From Epiperipatus broadwayi (taxonomy: Eukaryota; Onychophora; Udeonychophora; Euonychophora; Peripatidae), in contig JAQFVV010012394.1 in assembly GCA_028023455.1 (NCBI GenBank), forward strand, positions 24,499,934-24,563,933: 64,000 nt of DNA. The letters run 5' to 3'. The notes beneath the pieces are model-generated. The model was not told the DNA's origin. It saw only the letters and a program-made list of their open reading frames with translations, and did no database searches. The position numbers and the translations under genes are program-made. Of this stretch, positions 12,501 to 24,874 are shown one piece after another (position 1 is the first letter of the stretch; each line of letters begins with the position of its first letter).

Positions 12501-14149
12501 TTCTTTTGTGTTTTCCCATTGATCATTTTTGACAAACAATTCTACCTGTATAGATGAAACAATTTACCATATCTATCACAAATCAGTATATTGGACAATT
12601 TATAATTTTATTTATGTATTTTTAGGTACTTATTTTATTTAATATATAGATTTAGAATGCTTGATTTAGTTTTAGAGTTTCATCATGGTAGCTTTAAATA
12701 ATCAAGACAAAAAAAAAAATTAGTTTCATTTCTTAAACATTTTTCCCCTCCGAAAAGCCTTTATTAAAATAACAGAAATGATTTTAATAATTACAGTTTA
12801 ACTTAAGTTAAATCATCAATTTTTTTTTTCTAAACAAAAGTTTTTCAAAAAATACCATAGTAAAGTTACATATAATTTAGGAAGTGTTTAAAATGTGCAC
12901 AATTAATAATGGCTGGAAATGGGAATTGTCATAATTCAATATGTTGTATGCTGCAATGGATGAACTTAAAGTGCACATGTGAAATACAGAAACATTTTCT
13001 GAATTTCTGTGCTTATATTTTTTTGCTGCTTTTGTATAAACAAACCATTCTTAACTGTAATAATTTTTGTTACTACTCCTATCTTGCAAGTTTTCACTTA
13101 ATATTTGATGTAATGATAAATTGAAATGGAATATTCTGATCACCAGATGAGTGCAAAGATGAGTTATTTTGCTTAGTATAAGAAAGGAATTGTGGGGAAT
13201 TCTCAGATTAAGAATCTTACAACTTTCTCTAAAGAGAGTACTTGAATAAATGTACATATTTGTACTTGAATAAATGTATATTTTTGTACATGAAACATAA
13301 GACATCCCCAAAAAATAAGCCTTCCATTGTCTTTTTGAGCAAAAAGTAATATAAAACTGAGTCAAATCTGGTCTTATTTCCGGGGAAACATGGTACTCCA
13401 TATCTATTATATGCTTTTGTCCATTTTGAACTTATCATATTATTCAGAATGTTTGACTCAATTTTGTCTATATAATTAATAATGACCCTACCTATTGTGA
13501 TGCTTTTGTTTACAGCTGGTATGTCAGAATAGAAAAGCAGCATGAATTATAAAAAATGCCCTTTCTGTACTCAAGGATATAATCATATTCAGATTGCAAT
13601 TTGAATCCAATGCCACAATTTAAGTTTCAAATAGTTAGATAATTATAGTGATCTTCAAAGAAATTCCATCAATGTGTTTAAGGTCATTTATCAATCTGAC
13701 ATTCTGATTGTAAAAGTACTAGTGAAACTTTTTGATCCCCAAAATGATAATTATGTTTTCATTGTCTAGTTGGATATAATTTGCCTTAACCCTTGATAAT
13801 GCTTCAATGAAATTGCTATTGGTCATTTATTTCCTACAGATTGCTCTCACTCTATATTCTGATATCTTTGTCACTAATAATAGAATTTCTTGGTTGTTTT
13901 AATTTGATAAAAGTTTATTTGATGCTAGAAAATTTTTATTTTTGATATATACATTTTTATGAGTTGTTCCCAACATGACATTCAATCTTTTTCTCAATAT
14001 CTCATACAATGGGAGACCATGTGATCTTTTCCTTTAAGAATATATTCAAAATAGCCACACAGATCAAGAAAGAGTTGCAATTCCTTGACATTCCAAGGTC
14101 TTTTATTTCTTTTACCAATTCAAAATTTGGACATGAGTTTCTATCTGTT

Positions 14150-14770
14150 ACTGGATACATTCTGGCCTTAAAATTTTATTTTCAAAGTGTTCCAATGGCA
14201 GTTTTCTGTATTTGATCGAGTTCCACTTTTGTATATTTTTACAGACTTCATAAATGTTAATCTGTACATCTCACCATAATTTGTCAAAGAAAGAAGTGCA
14301 CCATGCCTTCCATCTTTGATTGGCAAATATTTCTTGTGTGAGAGGGGAAGAATGCTATATGACAGGTGCTTGCACTTCACCATAATGAAACATATAATTA
14401 GGGTTCAACCTCTTCTGATCTTCAGGAACATATATCTATTGAAAAGCTACATTTATTTCTAATTTTGTATAGTGAACATTCACACACATTTCCCATTGAA
14501 AATTATTTACCATTCAGTGGAATGTTATACGATAGTCATTATAAAAGTTTATAATGTTGTACAGTTTAGTAATTGATCCAATATGTTTACTTCATTTTCA
14601 ATTGTTTCCATTATTAGTTGAATCTTCCAATATTTTATGCAATTTTCCTGAATGCACAAGTGTTTCTTTCCATAGTTACCATATCTTGGGTTTTGCATTT
14701 TATCATGATCAAATCTCAACAGGATTCATTTTTATTTTCCCAATGACAGAAATATATTATGTTTTCTTTA
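14150..14770 (-). pseudogene. Ty3/gypsy-like reverse transcriptase fossil, unit B
   Basis: Orthologous position to the fossils at 2700-3330 and 22990-23670 and aligned to them at the DNA level. The GVL..D-S-W block is largely lost here through substitutions and a deletion near 14585-14620. The segment corresponding to FQSKMEG (about 14297-14340) survives with changes. On its own this copy would not be recognised; the call rests on paralogy with unit C. Confidence 0.4.
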
Positions 14771-15971
14771 TCCTATTTGTTTTTACAGTCAATTTTTTAA
14801 TGTGCATTGATGAAAGCACATTTTTTGTGACATTAGAGCTCATTTTTCCACAGACAGTTTCATTTGTGGTACAATGATCTATCCATTTGCGTTCTGTTTA
14901 CATTGTTTGATAGTAATTTTGATTTTCTAAGTTGATCATTTTATTCTGAATTTTTGAAAGTGATTTAAATGTCATCAAAGATATTCCTGAATGATTCTCA
15001 ATTTTATAGATCCCAATTGTCAAATATTTTAACTGACAATATTATTTAGGCACTATATACTAATTTTTAATATTGTTCTACAAGTTATTTTTTGTAATTA
15101 GTTTTGGAGAGTGAGTATATTTCCTTTTTTCCAGTTATTTGTACAAATTCTCATCAGTTAATCTATTTTTCCACAATTATGCTTGTTTCATTTGCAAATT
15201 TTAACTATGTCCAAATTTTCCTCAACATTAGACAATTCAATTGTTGCCCATAAACCATCTTTCTCATTTTGTTGCTCACATTTTATTTGTGTACTAAATG
15301 TTTGTGTGATGCAATTCAAGTGTCCAATGGATCTGAAAGCCTTTAGACTAGTCAAGAACTTTTTCATGGGAAAGATCCATTTAGATCACATTATGCATTA
15401 GATAAATGACTGCCAATTACTGTTCACAGATCTCCCATCAGTCATGCACTATAAGAAGAGTTTCAAAACAGCTTCTTTTTAATCACCATTAAGTACACAA
15501 TGTTTTTATTATTTTCACTTCTGTTTGAAAACACTGTAAAAATGAAGATGAGTTATGCATAGTTGATTTTAAATTAAATTAAATAATAACTCAATTGACT
15601 TTGAATATATGAATTGTTAAGGTTTTATAGGCTCAGATAATTAGCAATTTTTATTACCTCATGGTCCACTAAATCCAACAATTTGAAAATATTTTATCCT
15701 TATAATTGCTATTCATCAATCAATACTTTTCCATGTGATTTGCATAAAGTGGTCAGTTTGATATATTGTGCTTATCAAACCTCTCTGCATTTGCTTGTGA
15801 CAATGTGGTCAATTACAATAATGGTCAGTAGCAATAATGTATGTTGAGTTTTACCTGTTTTAATTACATAATTCAAATTTGTTATAATCTCACATATATA
15901 ATTTCTGGTATTACAACGTTTGTAAAACTGCACCAATTGATATATTCATGTTTTTTGAAAAAAGTATATAT

Positions 15972-16636
15972 CAGTGGTGGTCATGATATCGACCATGGTT
16001 CACCAGTCAACTGCAAGATCTCTGAAAATCGACCACAAAGTTGATGTGAACATTGACAAATTATAGTGATAAATTCAGAACTGACTTGAACATAAAAAAT
16101 AAAAAACAAAAAATTCAAAATTATTCTCATTTAAAAATAGTTAAATTTAAAATAATACCTGTTGTCATTGTCGATGTCAAAAACAAATTCTCGTTGGAAG
16201 AAGCTGAAAATAATGAAATTTACTTTTGTGTAATGCTGGAGCTAAAATTCTTAGAAATATATAATTGCTGTTTTCCCAAAGGGAAATTGTAATACTAGAT
16301 GGAGTTAAGATAATTGAATAATAGTCATGGTAAAATGATTTTGACAGGTTGTATCGTATAGAAACAAAATTCATCAGTTCGTAAGTATCTTCTAAAAGTG
16401 TCACCAATATTGGTGAGTACCTAAAAAACCCTTATTAAAAAGAACACCAAGTCATAAGAACATTCTAAAAACCCAAGACTTCAAACCATTATTTTTTTTG
16501 TTCCAGTTTTTGTTCTGGCAAAAATAATGTGTTTTTCTTTTTGGTTTTCACTTTGAAGTCATAAAAAAACACAGCCACCCTTGGTATACTTTCACCAAAA
16601 ATGTCACCCTAATGTCTAAAAGTTTTGTGACCCCTG
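15972..16636. mobile_element. Non-autonomous hAT element, unit B
   Basis: 665-bp paralogue of the element at 4496-5161. Ends are CAGTGGTGG at left and CAGGGGTCA (reverse complement of the right end). A perfect 8-bp target duplication GTATATAT flanks it (15964-15971 and 16637-16644), diagnostic of the hAT superfamily. The element is present at the same unit position in A, B and C, so it inserted before the unit was amplified. Confidence 0.82.
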
Positions 16637-17854
16637 GTATATATAATTAGTGGATGTTGTCATAAAATATAGCATAAAAGTAATAAATGCGACTTGCAAC
16701 TGGAAATTATTGACTATTGGTTATTTATTTACAATCTCAGTTAGAAAATTGACAGTATGTATGATCTAAATTACTTCCAGAACAATATGATACTTGTGCT
16801 TGGGTCCACCTCTACCATTTTAGGTTCCCTTTGACATCTCCAGTGATTAATCACACTGGGAAAAGATTCAGTGACTTTCTGTTTTGACACTTTACTCTTC
16901 TGTTCTTTTGATTCAACCATTAATTAATATAGACACAAATGGTCAATTTAGTAAGGCAATTTACTATTTCATTGCATAGATTTTAATATTGCCTATTGTT
17001 ATTCTCTGAAATTGGTTACCTTTTAACTAGTAAATTCTATATTATGTTATGTTTAGTGTTAAATTTCATATTAATAAGTAAGGTATTTTAGACCTTTATA
17101 AATGAAAAATACAATTCTTAAATATTATAAATCTCCACACACTCACCTACCAGTAAAGTTTAAAAAACTTAAGTGAATCACTTACGTTTAGAGTGTATTT
17201 CTATATATATCAACTTAAACTGACCATGCTGAAATCAGGGCTTGAGTCTAATGTGTGCCTGATGTTATAATCAAATATTAAATTGTACAAACTTAGTTAA
17301 TTAAACCATTACTTACAAATATGATTAATCTAAACACAAATAGTTTTTCTATTTTCAAAAAACAAACTATTAAAACAATAGTAAAAACTATTGGCATTCC
17401 TAATTATTAGAAATTACTCCAGTGAATTTAATTAGAAATCATAAATTCTTTTAAAGCATTAACAAAAATTTGAAGGAAGTTCAAAACTTAATTGAGATGA
17501 ATGAAAGTATAATTGGTACTGTAATAAAAATATTAGAAGAAAGATAGTTGGTATTTTTTTTAAAAAGCAACAATTTAGCAATAAATATTTTATTGGGACA
17601 TGATAATATATATAAAAAAATGAAGAAATTGAACTTTTTAAAAAATGATTCATTAAATACAATAAATTAGCTAGAGTTTTGTAAAATGGTATGAATTAAT
17701 AATATGAAAAAATACAATTGTGAGTTAACAAGGAAAACTATAGAAAAGAATTAAATATTTAAAGTGTAAAACAACTTCTTGGAATTACTGTTTCAACACC
17801 ATCCTGAAATATATGGAAAGTTTTATAAAGACTTATATTTAAATAAGCATTTAT

Positions 17855-18356
17855 TTTATATAGCGCATGTTTATAAATTGTAATACATTAAACAAATAAC
17901 CTAAGATTACCCTCCCTTAAACTATATATATATAACTTTACAAATCTATATAGCCATTCACGCCCGACTTAAATTTAACCTTTAGATACGTTCGCACAGA
18001 TGACTTTTATAAAATTTGTTTTATAATGTTGAGTATAGATCGATAACGTCAATTGCAGAGGAAATACAAGAAACCCAATGGTATTTATCATAAGATACTG
18101 CATCGACATCGATGACCTATATATTCTAATCGAACATGAAAACCAAACATAATTAACCGCTAATGAATCTATGCAACGTCTATACCTAACTTAAATTTCA
18201 TGCATTTAATAATTTAACAATAAATATTAATACAAATAAAAAATAATTAATTTGAAACATAAGTCAGATATATATAATTTAAATATTGATTGTCAATTTG
18301 AAAATCAGATAACATTTTATGATGTGATGTATTTGGCTTCTCCTTAAACGAAGTCA
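17855..18356. other. Unit-B-specific block ending in a LINE 3' scrap
   Basis: Replaces the segment found at 10365-10690 in unit A. It is visibly richer in CpG than its surroundings (for example around 17970-18180) and has no ORF or recognised repeat. At 18321-18356 it ends in GATGTGATG plus the conserved 3' UTR of the LINE family (minus orientation). It may be a LINE 3' transduction or a gene-conversion patch; not decided. Confidence 0.45.
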
Positions 18357-19042
18357 TTTTATTTTACTTTATTTAACGTGCTGCCCTCTTTTGCTCATTT
18401 CATGACTGTCTTTAATAAAATTGTATATACTTTCAATATTTTAATAAATATAAATTAAATTTTTTAAACTAGTAGTATAATTTTAAAGTTATAATTATTA
18501 AACTGTTCTTATAAATAAATCTTCTTAATGTCTATATAATATATTTAAAAAATATTAAATTTTTCTTCTCATGGTTTTTCATATCTTCAATTTTAAAGGA
18601 CGTGCGAAAAAGATGTCATTTCATTTCTTACTTTTTCACTTAAACCTTGTGAAATAATGTTAATCCGGGATTAATAAATTTATGTAATAATAGTCTGACA
18701 TATGTCAGAGAAATGAGTATTGATGTATTCTTCCCAGATCATAGCATAACTTATTTTCCTCATTTATCTAGGATAATAATCATCATGGTTTACATGATTC
18801 TGTTTCTGATTTACTTTTTCATTCATGGCACTCCCTATTTCAGGTTCACAAACACTGAGTTTTGAATTTATTTATTTTCTTTCTTAGTTATTTGGTTGGT
18901 ATTCTTTACTTTCGTCCAACAAAGTCATCCTTAATTGGGGTAAATGCATTTTCTTATGTGGATTAATGTGATGACAGAGATGTGTGCTTGTTTATGATCA
19001 TTTGTGTATAATTTTACTTGATAATAATTGGACTAATATATC

Positions 19043-19342
19043 ACATATAACTCTTATCCATTTCTTCTTTCTCCCTCTATATTTTGCTTCTTTTTATATT
19101 TCACTATAAACTCATCAACACTCCTTTAACACTTTAAGCAAATAATTTTATTTATTTAACAGTTTCGACTGTACTAGCAGTCTTCGTCAGATCTTCACTT
19201 TCCTTCTACCTTCACCTTTTCTCCATCTTGGTGAAGGTAGAAGGAAAGTGAAGATCTGACGAAGACTGCTAGTACAGTCGAAACTGTTAAATAAATAAAA
19301 TTATTTGCTTAAAGTGTTAAAGGAGTGTTGATGAGTTTATAG
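19043..19342. repeat. 300-bp palindromic insertion with 14-bp target duplication (family D)
   Basis: Contains a perfect inverted repeat: arms 19102-19216 and 19230-19344 (115 bp each) with a 13-bp spacer. The insertion is bounded by TGGACTAATATATC at 19029-19042 and again at 19343-19356. Units B (11388) and D (28195) show the uninterrupted site, so this is a true target duplication. Each arm carries CTGACGA, a 5-bp hairpin stem GACTG/CAGTC and GAAAC, i.e. a hammerhead-like core, but with one extra A before stem II and no convincing stem I. Confidence 0.85.
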
Positions 19343-20638
19343 TGGACTAATATATCTGATAGCTAATTTTAAAGGATTTTTGACTGTAATGTATTATTAA
19401 ATATTTGCATTTCCCAGTTGTAGTTTATGTAGAATTTTATAATGGGTATAACAATGATCATTTGTTTTTTCAACTTCCATTCTAATATTTTATTTTACTG
19501 ATAAAATCTGTGTTGATGCTGTGGAAGTTGGGCAGTGGTGCAGCTTTGCTGCATGAAGTGCATATCATAGTTGGTGGGAATCTGATTTTATTTGCAACTT
19601 GTTTGAACTATTAAGTGAAATTTTCAATAAATCCCTTCAATCATAAAAGATATACAAAGGTGCAAATGTATTTTAATACTCCATCCAAATTGAAAGTACT
19701 TGAACTTGTGTAAAGTAAAATGAGTGTTGTTACTTATTTCCAGGGTTTCTGGAATTCCATGAAAATCAAAAATATCTTTAAATATTGACATTTTTTATTG
19801 AACCCTGTACTTTCCATCAATTGTAATCAGAAATAAATGTTCCTTGAAAGATCTAAATGATCCATGCGAAGTCACTGTGAATGTTTAGAAGCACTTATTC
19901 ACAGAATGTACAGCTGAGATTTTTGATGTGTTTGATTGAATTCTACGCACACTTTTAGTATATTTTCAATGTTTTTTTAAATGATGGCCAAAATAAGAGA
20001 ATGTGTTAAAACATTGACTTCAATGTTGTCTGTGTACCCTCAAGGACAAATTTAAATACTTTTTAGCAGTCATAGCATAATATGAATAAACATTCTTTTT
20101 TTTAATATACATCACTTATTTATTGATATTTAATCTTGACAGAGTGTTATTGAAAACATGGATGATAATTTATTCTTCATCTCATATATATCCAGTTTAT
20201 AAATACTGTGTTTTTCTGAAAATAAAATCTAACCAGATAATAAGCCCTACCATGATTTTTTCATGATGCTTATAATTTATGCCATACCCCAAAATTAATC
20301 CCTACTTAAAATCATCAGCCAAACAGATGGCTTTTGTTTCCCCAAAGAAACATATGATGGATGTATTGAATTGTAAAGAAATGAATGTATAAATAAACAA
20401 TATTTTTGATATCTATGCTTTAAATAAATAGTAATATAAATTATATGGTCCTTTTGTGTTTTCCCATTGGTCATTTTTGACAAACATAATTATACATCAT
20501 ATGATCACTATCTCTTACTAGCACATACTTGTTATTAAACAAAGCAAACTCTCCATACAGTAGTGCTATCTTGTGCCAACAAGAGCAATCAATGGATGCC
20601 AAAGGCTTGTGCATAAAATCCTTATCTAGTGCCTACTC

Positions 20639-20696
20639 ATCCAAAATCCCCATACTAGTTTCTGGCTGTGGCCATCATCAGTGAGGAGCTTTGGAT
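20639..20696 (-). ncRNA. Hammerhead ribozyme, family A (best-preserved copy)
   Basis: On the minus strand, in order: ATCCAA (outer stem I), a 3-nt bulge, TCCTCA (inner stem I), core CTGATGA, stem II TGGC-CACA-GCCA, GAAA, stem III ACTAGT (palindromic, minimal), cleavage-site A after GU, then TGGGGA and TTGGAT closing stem I. Every invariant core nucleotide is present and all stems pair, with one G-U in stem I. The minimal stem III implies activity as a dimer or in tandem transcripts. Expected cleavage is 3' of GUA, at about 20656/20655. Confidence 0.85.
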
Positions 20697-21322
20697 CTGA
20701 GAGCACTGCACCTAGATCTTGGGATCTAATGCAACCCTCCAGCAGCCACCTTTTAACTCTACTTAACTACAAAACTATGAGAATGAAATTGAAAACACAA
20801 TAATATTTTAAATCTAAGCTCAATAGCTTATATAATCATATGGGTCTGAACTCAATTCAGCAATCTATACATTTTGGTGTCTTTGGCTCTTTAACAACCA
20901 TAGCCACCACTATCCTATTAGGCAGGATTGGTGTTAAACCACTAAACATCACATGATCACTATCTCTTACTAGCACATAATTGTTATTAAACAAAGAAAA
21001 ACTCTCCATACAGTATCCTGTACCAACAAGAGAAATCAATGGATGCCAGAAGGCTTGTGCATAAAATCCTTATCTAGTGCCTACTCATCCAATATCCTGC
21101 CTAATAGGATAGTGGGGGCTATGGTTGTTAAATAGCCAAAGACACCAAAATGTATGGATGCTGAATTGAGTTCAGACCCATATGACTATATAAGCTATTG
21201 AGCTTATATAGAAAATATTATTGTTTTCAATTTTATTCTCTTAGTTTTGTAATTAAGTAGAGTTAAAAGGTGGCTGCTGGAGAGTTGCATTAGATCCTAA
21301 GATCTAGGTGCAGTGCTCTCAG

Positions 21323-21381
21323 ATCCAAGGCTCCTCACTGATGATGGCCACAAGCCATAAACTAGTATGGGGATATTGGAT
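21323..21381 (+). ncRNA. Hammerhead ribozyme, family A, core-mutated copy
   Basis: Same fold as its partner in the opposite arm: stem I ATCCAA/TTGGAT and TCCTCA/TGGGGA, core CTGATGA (21338-21344), stem II TGGC-CACAA-GCCA, stem III ACTAGT. However, the invariant G after stem II is T (TAAAC instead of GAAAC), which should abolish cleavage. Confidence 0.75.
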
Positions 21382-22989
21382 GAGTAGGCACTAGATGGGG
21401 ATTTTATGCACAAGCCTTCTGGCATCCCTTGATTGCTCTTGTTGGCACAAGATGGCACTACTGTATGGAGAGTTTTGCTTTGTTTAATAAACATAATTAT
21501 ACCTGTATAGGTGAAACAATTTATCATATCTATCACAAATCAATATATTGAACAATTTATAATTTCATTTATATATTTTTAAGTACTTATTTTATTTAAA
21601 ATTTAGATTTAGAATGCTTGATTTAGTTTTAGAGTTTCATCACGGTAGCTTTTAAATATTCAAGATAAAAAAAAATTGCTTTCATTTATTAAACATTTTT
21701 TCTCTCTAAAAATCCTTTTATTAAAATAACAGAAATGATTTTAATAATTAAAGTTCAACTTAAGTTAAATCATCAATTTTTTTCTTAAATAAAAGTTTTT
21801 TAAAAAAATACCATAGAAAAGTTACATATAATTAAGGAAGTGTTTACAGGGTGCACAATTAATAATGGATGGAAATGGGAATTGTCATAATTCAATATGC
21901 TGTATGCTATAATGGATGAACTTAATGTGCACATTTGAAATACAGAAACCTTTTCTGAATTTTTGCACTTGCATTTTTTGCTGCTTTTGTGTGAACAAAC
22001 CATTCTTAACTATAATCATTTTTGTTACTATTGCTGTCTTGCAAGTCTTCACTCAACACTTGAGTGCAAAAAATGTTATTTTGGTGAGTACAAGAAAGGA
22101 ATTGTGGAGAAATCTCAGATTAATAATTTTACAATGTTCAATAAAGAGAGTATTTGAATAAATGTATATTTTTGTACATGAAAAAATAAGACATCCCTGA
22201 CAAAATAAGCCTTTCATTGCCTGTTAGAGCAAAAAGTATTATAAAACCCAATCAAATCTGGTCTTATCTTTCAGAGAAATCTAATGCCTCATATCTATTA
22301 TATATTTTGTCCACTTTCAACTTACCATACTATTCAGAATGTTTGTTTCAAGTTTGTCTATATAACTAATAATGATCTGATCCATTGTGGTACTTTTGTT
22401 TACATCTGGTATTCAGGATAAAAAAACAGCATGAATTATAAAAAATGCCCTTTCTGTACTCAAGGATATAATCACATTCAGATTAGAATTTGAATCCAAT
22501 GCCACAGTTTTTGTTTCAAGTAGTTAGGTAATTGTAATGATCATCAAAAGAATTCCCCCACTGGTTTAAGATCAGTTATAAATCTGACAATCTCATTATA
22601 TAAGTACTAGTAAAACTTTTTGATCCCAAAAATGATAACTAAGGATCCTTTTTCTAGTTGGATGTAATTTCACTCTCCCTTTTATAACGTTCCAATGCAA
22701 TTGCTATGGATCATTTATTACCTCTAGATTGCTCTCACTCTATATTGTGATAACTCTGTCATTAATAATAGATTTGCTTGATTATTTTATTTTGGTAACA
22801 GTTTATTGGATGTTAGCAAATTTGATATGTACAATTTTATGAGTTGTTCCCAACACCACATTCTGTTTTTTTCTCAATATCTCATATAATGGGAGACCAT
22901 ATGAGATTTCCCTTTAAAATATATTCGAAACAGCCACTCATATCAAGAAAGAGTTGCAATTCTTTCACTTTCCAACGACTTGTATTTCT

Positions 22990-23670
22990 TTTACCAATTC
23001 AAACTTTTGGACATGAGTTTCTATCCATTAGTGGATGCATTCTGGCCTTCAAATTTTATTTTCATAGTGTTCCAAATGCACATTTTTGCATTTAGTTTAG
23101 TCCCATTTAGTATTTTTTATGGACTTCATAAATGTTAGTCTGTAAATCTCACCTTAATTTGTCAAAATAAGCATGGCACCATGCCTTTCATCTTTGATTG
23201 GCAAATATTTGTTGTATGAAAGAGGGAGAATACTAGATGAGATACTTTCACTTCAACAGAATGATACATATAATTAGAATTAAACCTCTGCTGATCTTCT
23301 GGAACACATATCTATGGAAAAGCTACATTTATTTCTAATTTTGCATAATGAATATTTACACACATTTGCCATTGGTAATTATTTTTGTTTAGCACTTGGT
23401 GAAATGTTATATGATAGTCATTATAAATATTTATAATGCCTTCCAGTTTAGTAATGGATACAATAGGCATACACCATTTTGAATTGTCTATAGGTGTTAA
23501 TACACCATTATTAGTTGAATCTACCAATATCCTATGCAATTTTTCTGAATGCATGAGTGTCTCTTTTCATGGTTACCATAACTTGGATTTTGCATTTTAT
23601 CACAATTCGATTGCAACTGGATTCATTTTTATTTTCCCCAATGACAGAAATGTATTATGAATATTTTCTT
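22990..23670 (-). pseudogene. Ty3/gypsy-like reverse transcriptase fossil, unit C (best copy)
   Basis: The open minus-strand frame 23312-23554 (80 codons) reads, in order, an EKLHRIL helix, GVLTPIDNSKW, PIVSITK, a DY-ITF block, NKNNYQW and YAKLEINVAF. This follows the canonical start of Ty3/gypsy RT: (E)L..L...GVL.P...S.WA.P.V.V.K.DG..R.C.DY...N......YP, then F.K.DL..A(F/Y). About 40 codons downstream (near 23200) another frame gives QSKMEG, the distance expected for the SAPAIFQ..M segment. The YxDD box is missing or unreadable. Upstream minus-strand sequence contains a loose match to the protease-RT linker. This suggests the tandem unit is itself a decayed LTR retrotransposon, but no LTR pair or primer-binding site was identified. 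Confidence 0.6.
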
Positions 23671-24874
23671 TATCCTATTTTGTGCTTACATTCATTTTTT
23701 AAATGCTCATTGGTGAAAGCCAATTTTTCCTGACATTAGAGTTCCATTTTGTCACAGACAATTTCATTTGTGGTACAATGACCGATCCATTTTCTTTCTG
23801 TTTACATTCTTGATATTAATTTTGATTTTTTTAATTTGATCATTTTCTGAAGTTTTGAAAGTGATTTAAATGCCATCCAAGGTATTCCTGAATGATTCTC
23901 AATTTTATGGATACCAAATTTTAAATATTTTAACTGACAATATTATTTAGTCACTCTTTACTAATTTTTAATATGGATGAACAGGTTATTTTTCGTAGTT
24001 GGTTTTCGATAGTATGTTTTTTTCTGATTATTTGTACAAATTCTCACCAATTAACATATTTTTCCACAATTTCCACATTGATAAATTTTCCATTTGCAAA
24101 TTTTAACTATGTCCGAATTTTCCTCAACACAAGACAATTCAATTGTTGACCATTAACCATCTTTCCCATTTTGTTGATGGCATTTTACTTGTGTAAAAAA
24201 TATTTGTGTGGTGCGATTCAAGTGTCACATGGATCTGAAAGTGTTTAGTCTGGTCAAGAACTTTTTCATGAAAAAGATGCATTTAGATCACATTATGCAT
24301 TAGATAAATGACTGCCAATTACTGTTCACAGATCTCCCATCAGTCGTGCACTATAAGAAGAGTTGCACAACAGCTTCTTTTTAATCACCATTGAGTACAG
24401 AATGTTTTTATTAATATTTTTTTCTGTTTGATGGCAGTATAAAAATGAAGATGAGTTATGCTTAGTTGGTTCTAGATTTAATTAAATAATAACTCAGTTA
24501 ACTTTGAATATATGAATTGCTTAGGTTTTATAGGATCAGATAATTAGCAATTTTTATTACCTTAAGGTCCACTAAACCCCATAATTTGAAAATGTTTTAT
24601 CCTTTTAATGGCTATTAATCAATCAATACTTTTCCATGTGATTTGCATAAAGTGGTCATTTTGATATCTTATGCCTATCAAACCTCTGCATTTGTTTGTG
24701 ATATCATGGTCAGTTAAAATAATGGCCAGTGGCAATACTGTATTGAGAGTTTTTCCTGTTTTAATTACATAATTTGGATTTGTTATGATATCACATATAA
24801 ATAATTTTTGGTATTCCAACATTTGTCAAACTGCACCAATTGATATATTCATGTTTTCTGGGAAAAGTATATAT

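Larger units (their letters stand above)
11433..19385. repeat. Tandem repeat unit B
   Basis: Second copy of the unit, aligned to A from its first base. It lacks the LINE of copy A: the empty site reads continuously near 17030-17060, which shows that the A insertion is later. Private features are a 0.46-kb block of different composition ending in a LINE 3' scrap (17855-18356) and a 300-bp palindrome with a 14-bp target duplication (19043-19342). Subtracting the palindrome and its duplication leaves about 7.64 kb. Confidence 0.9.
20496..21488. mobile_element. Hammerhead-bearing inverted element, family A
   Basis: About 993 bp. The structure is one full monomer in minus orientation (20496 to about 20945), a second partial minus monomer (about 20946-21097), then the complementary orientation (21098-21488). 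Target duplication AAACATAATTATAC flanks it (20482-20495 and 21489-21502); unit A shows the single-copy site near 1110. It carries one intact hammerhead on the minus strand and one with a core mutation on the plus strand. It has no ORF of note. A partial direct plus inverted dimer of this kind is the layout known for Penelope-like terminal repeats and retrozymes. Confidence 0.85.

Noticed and set aside
19249-19290. Classic active hammerhead in the family D palindrome
   Set aside because: The core strings are present, but an extra base precedes stem II and no stem I pairing was found, so it is reported only as hammerhead-like.
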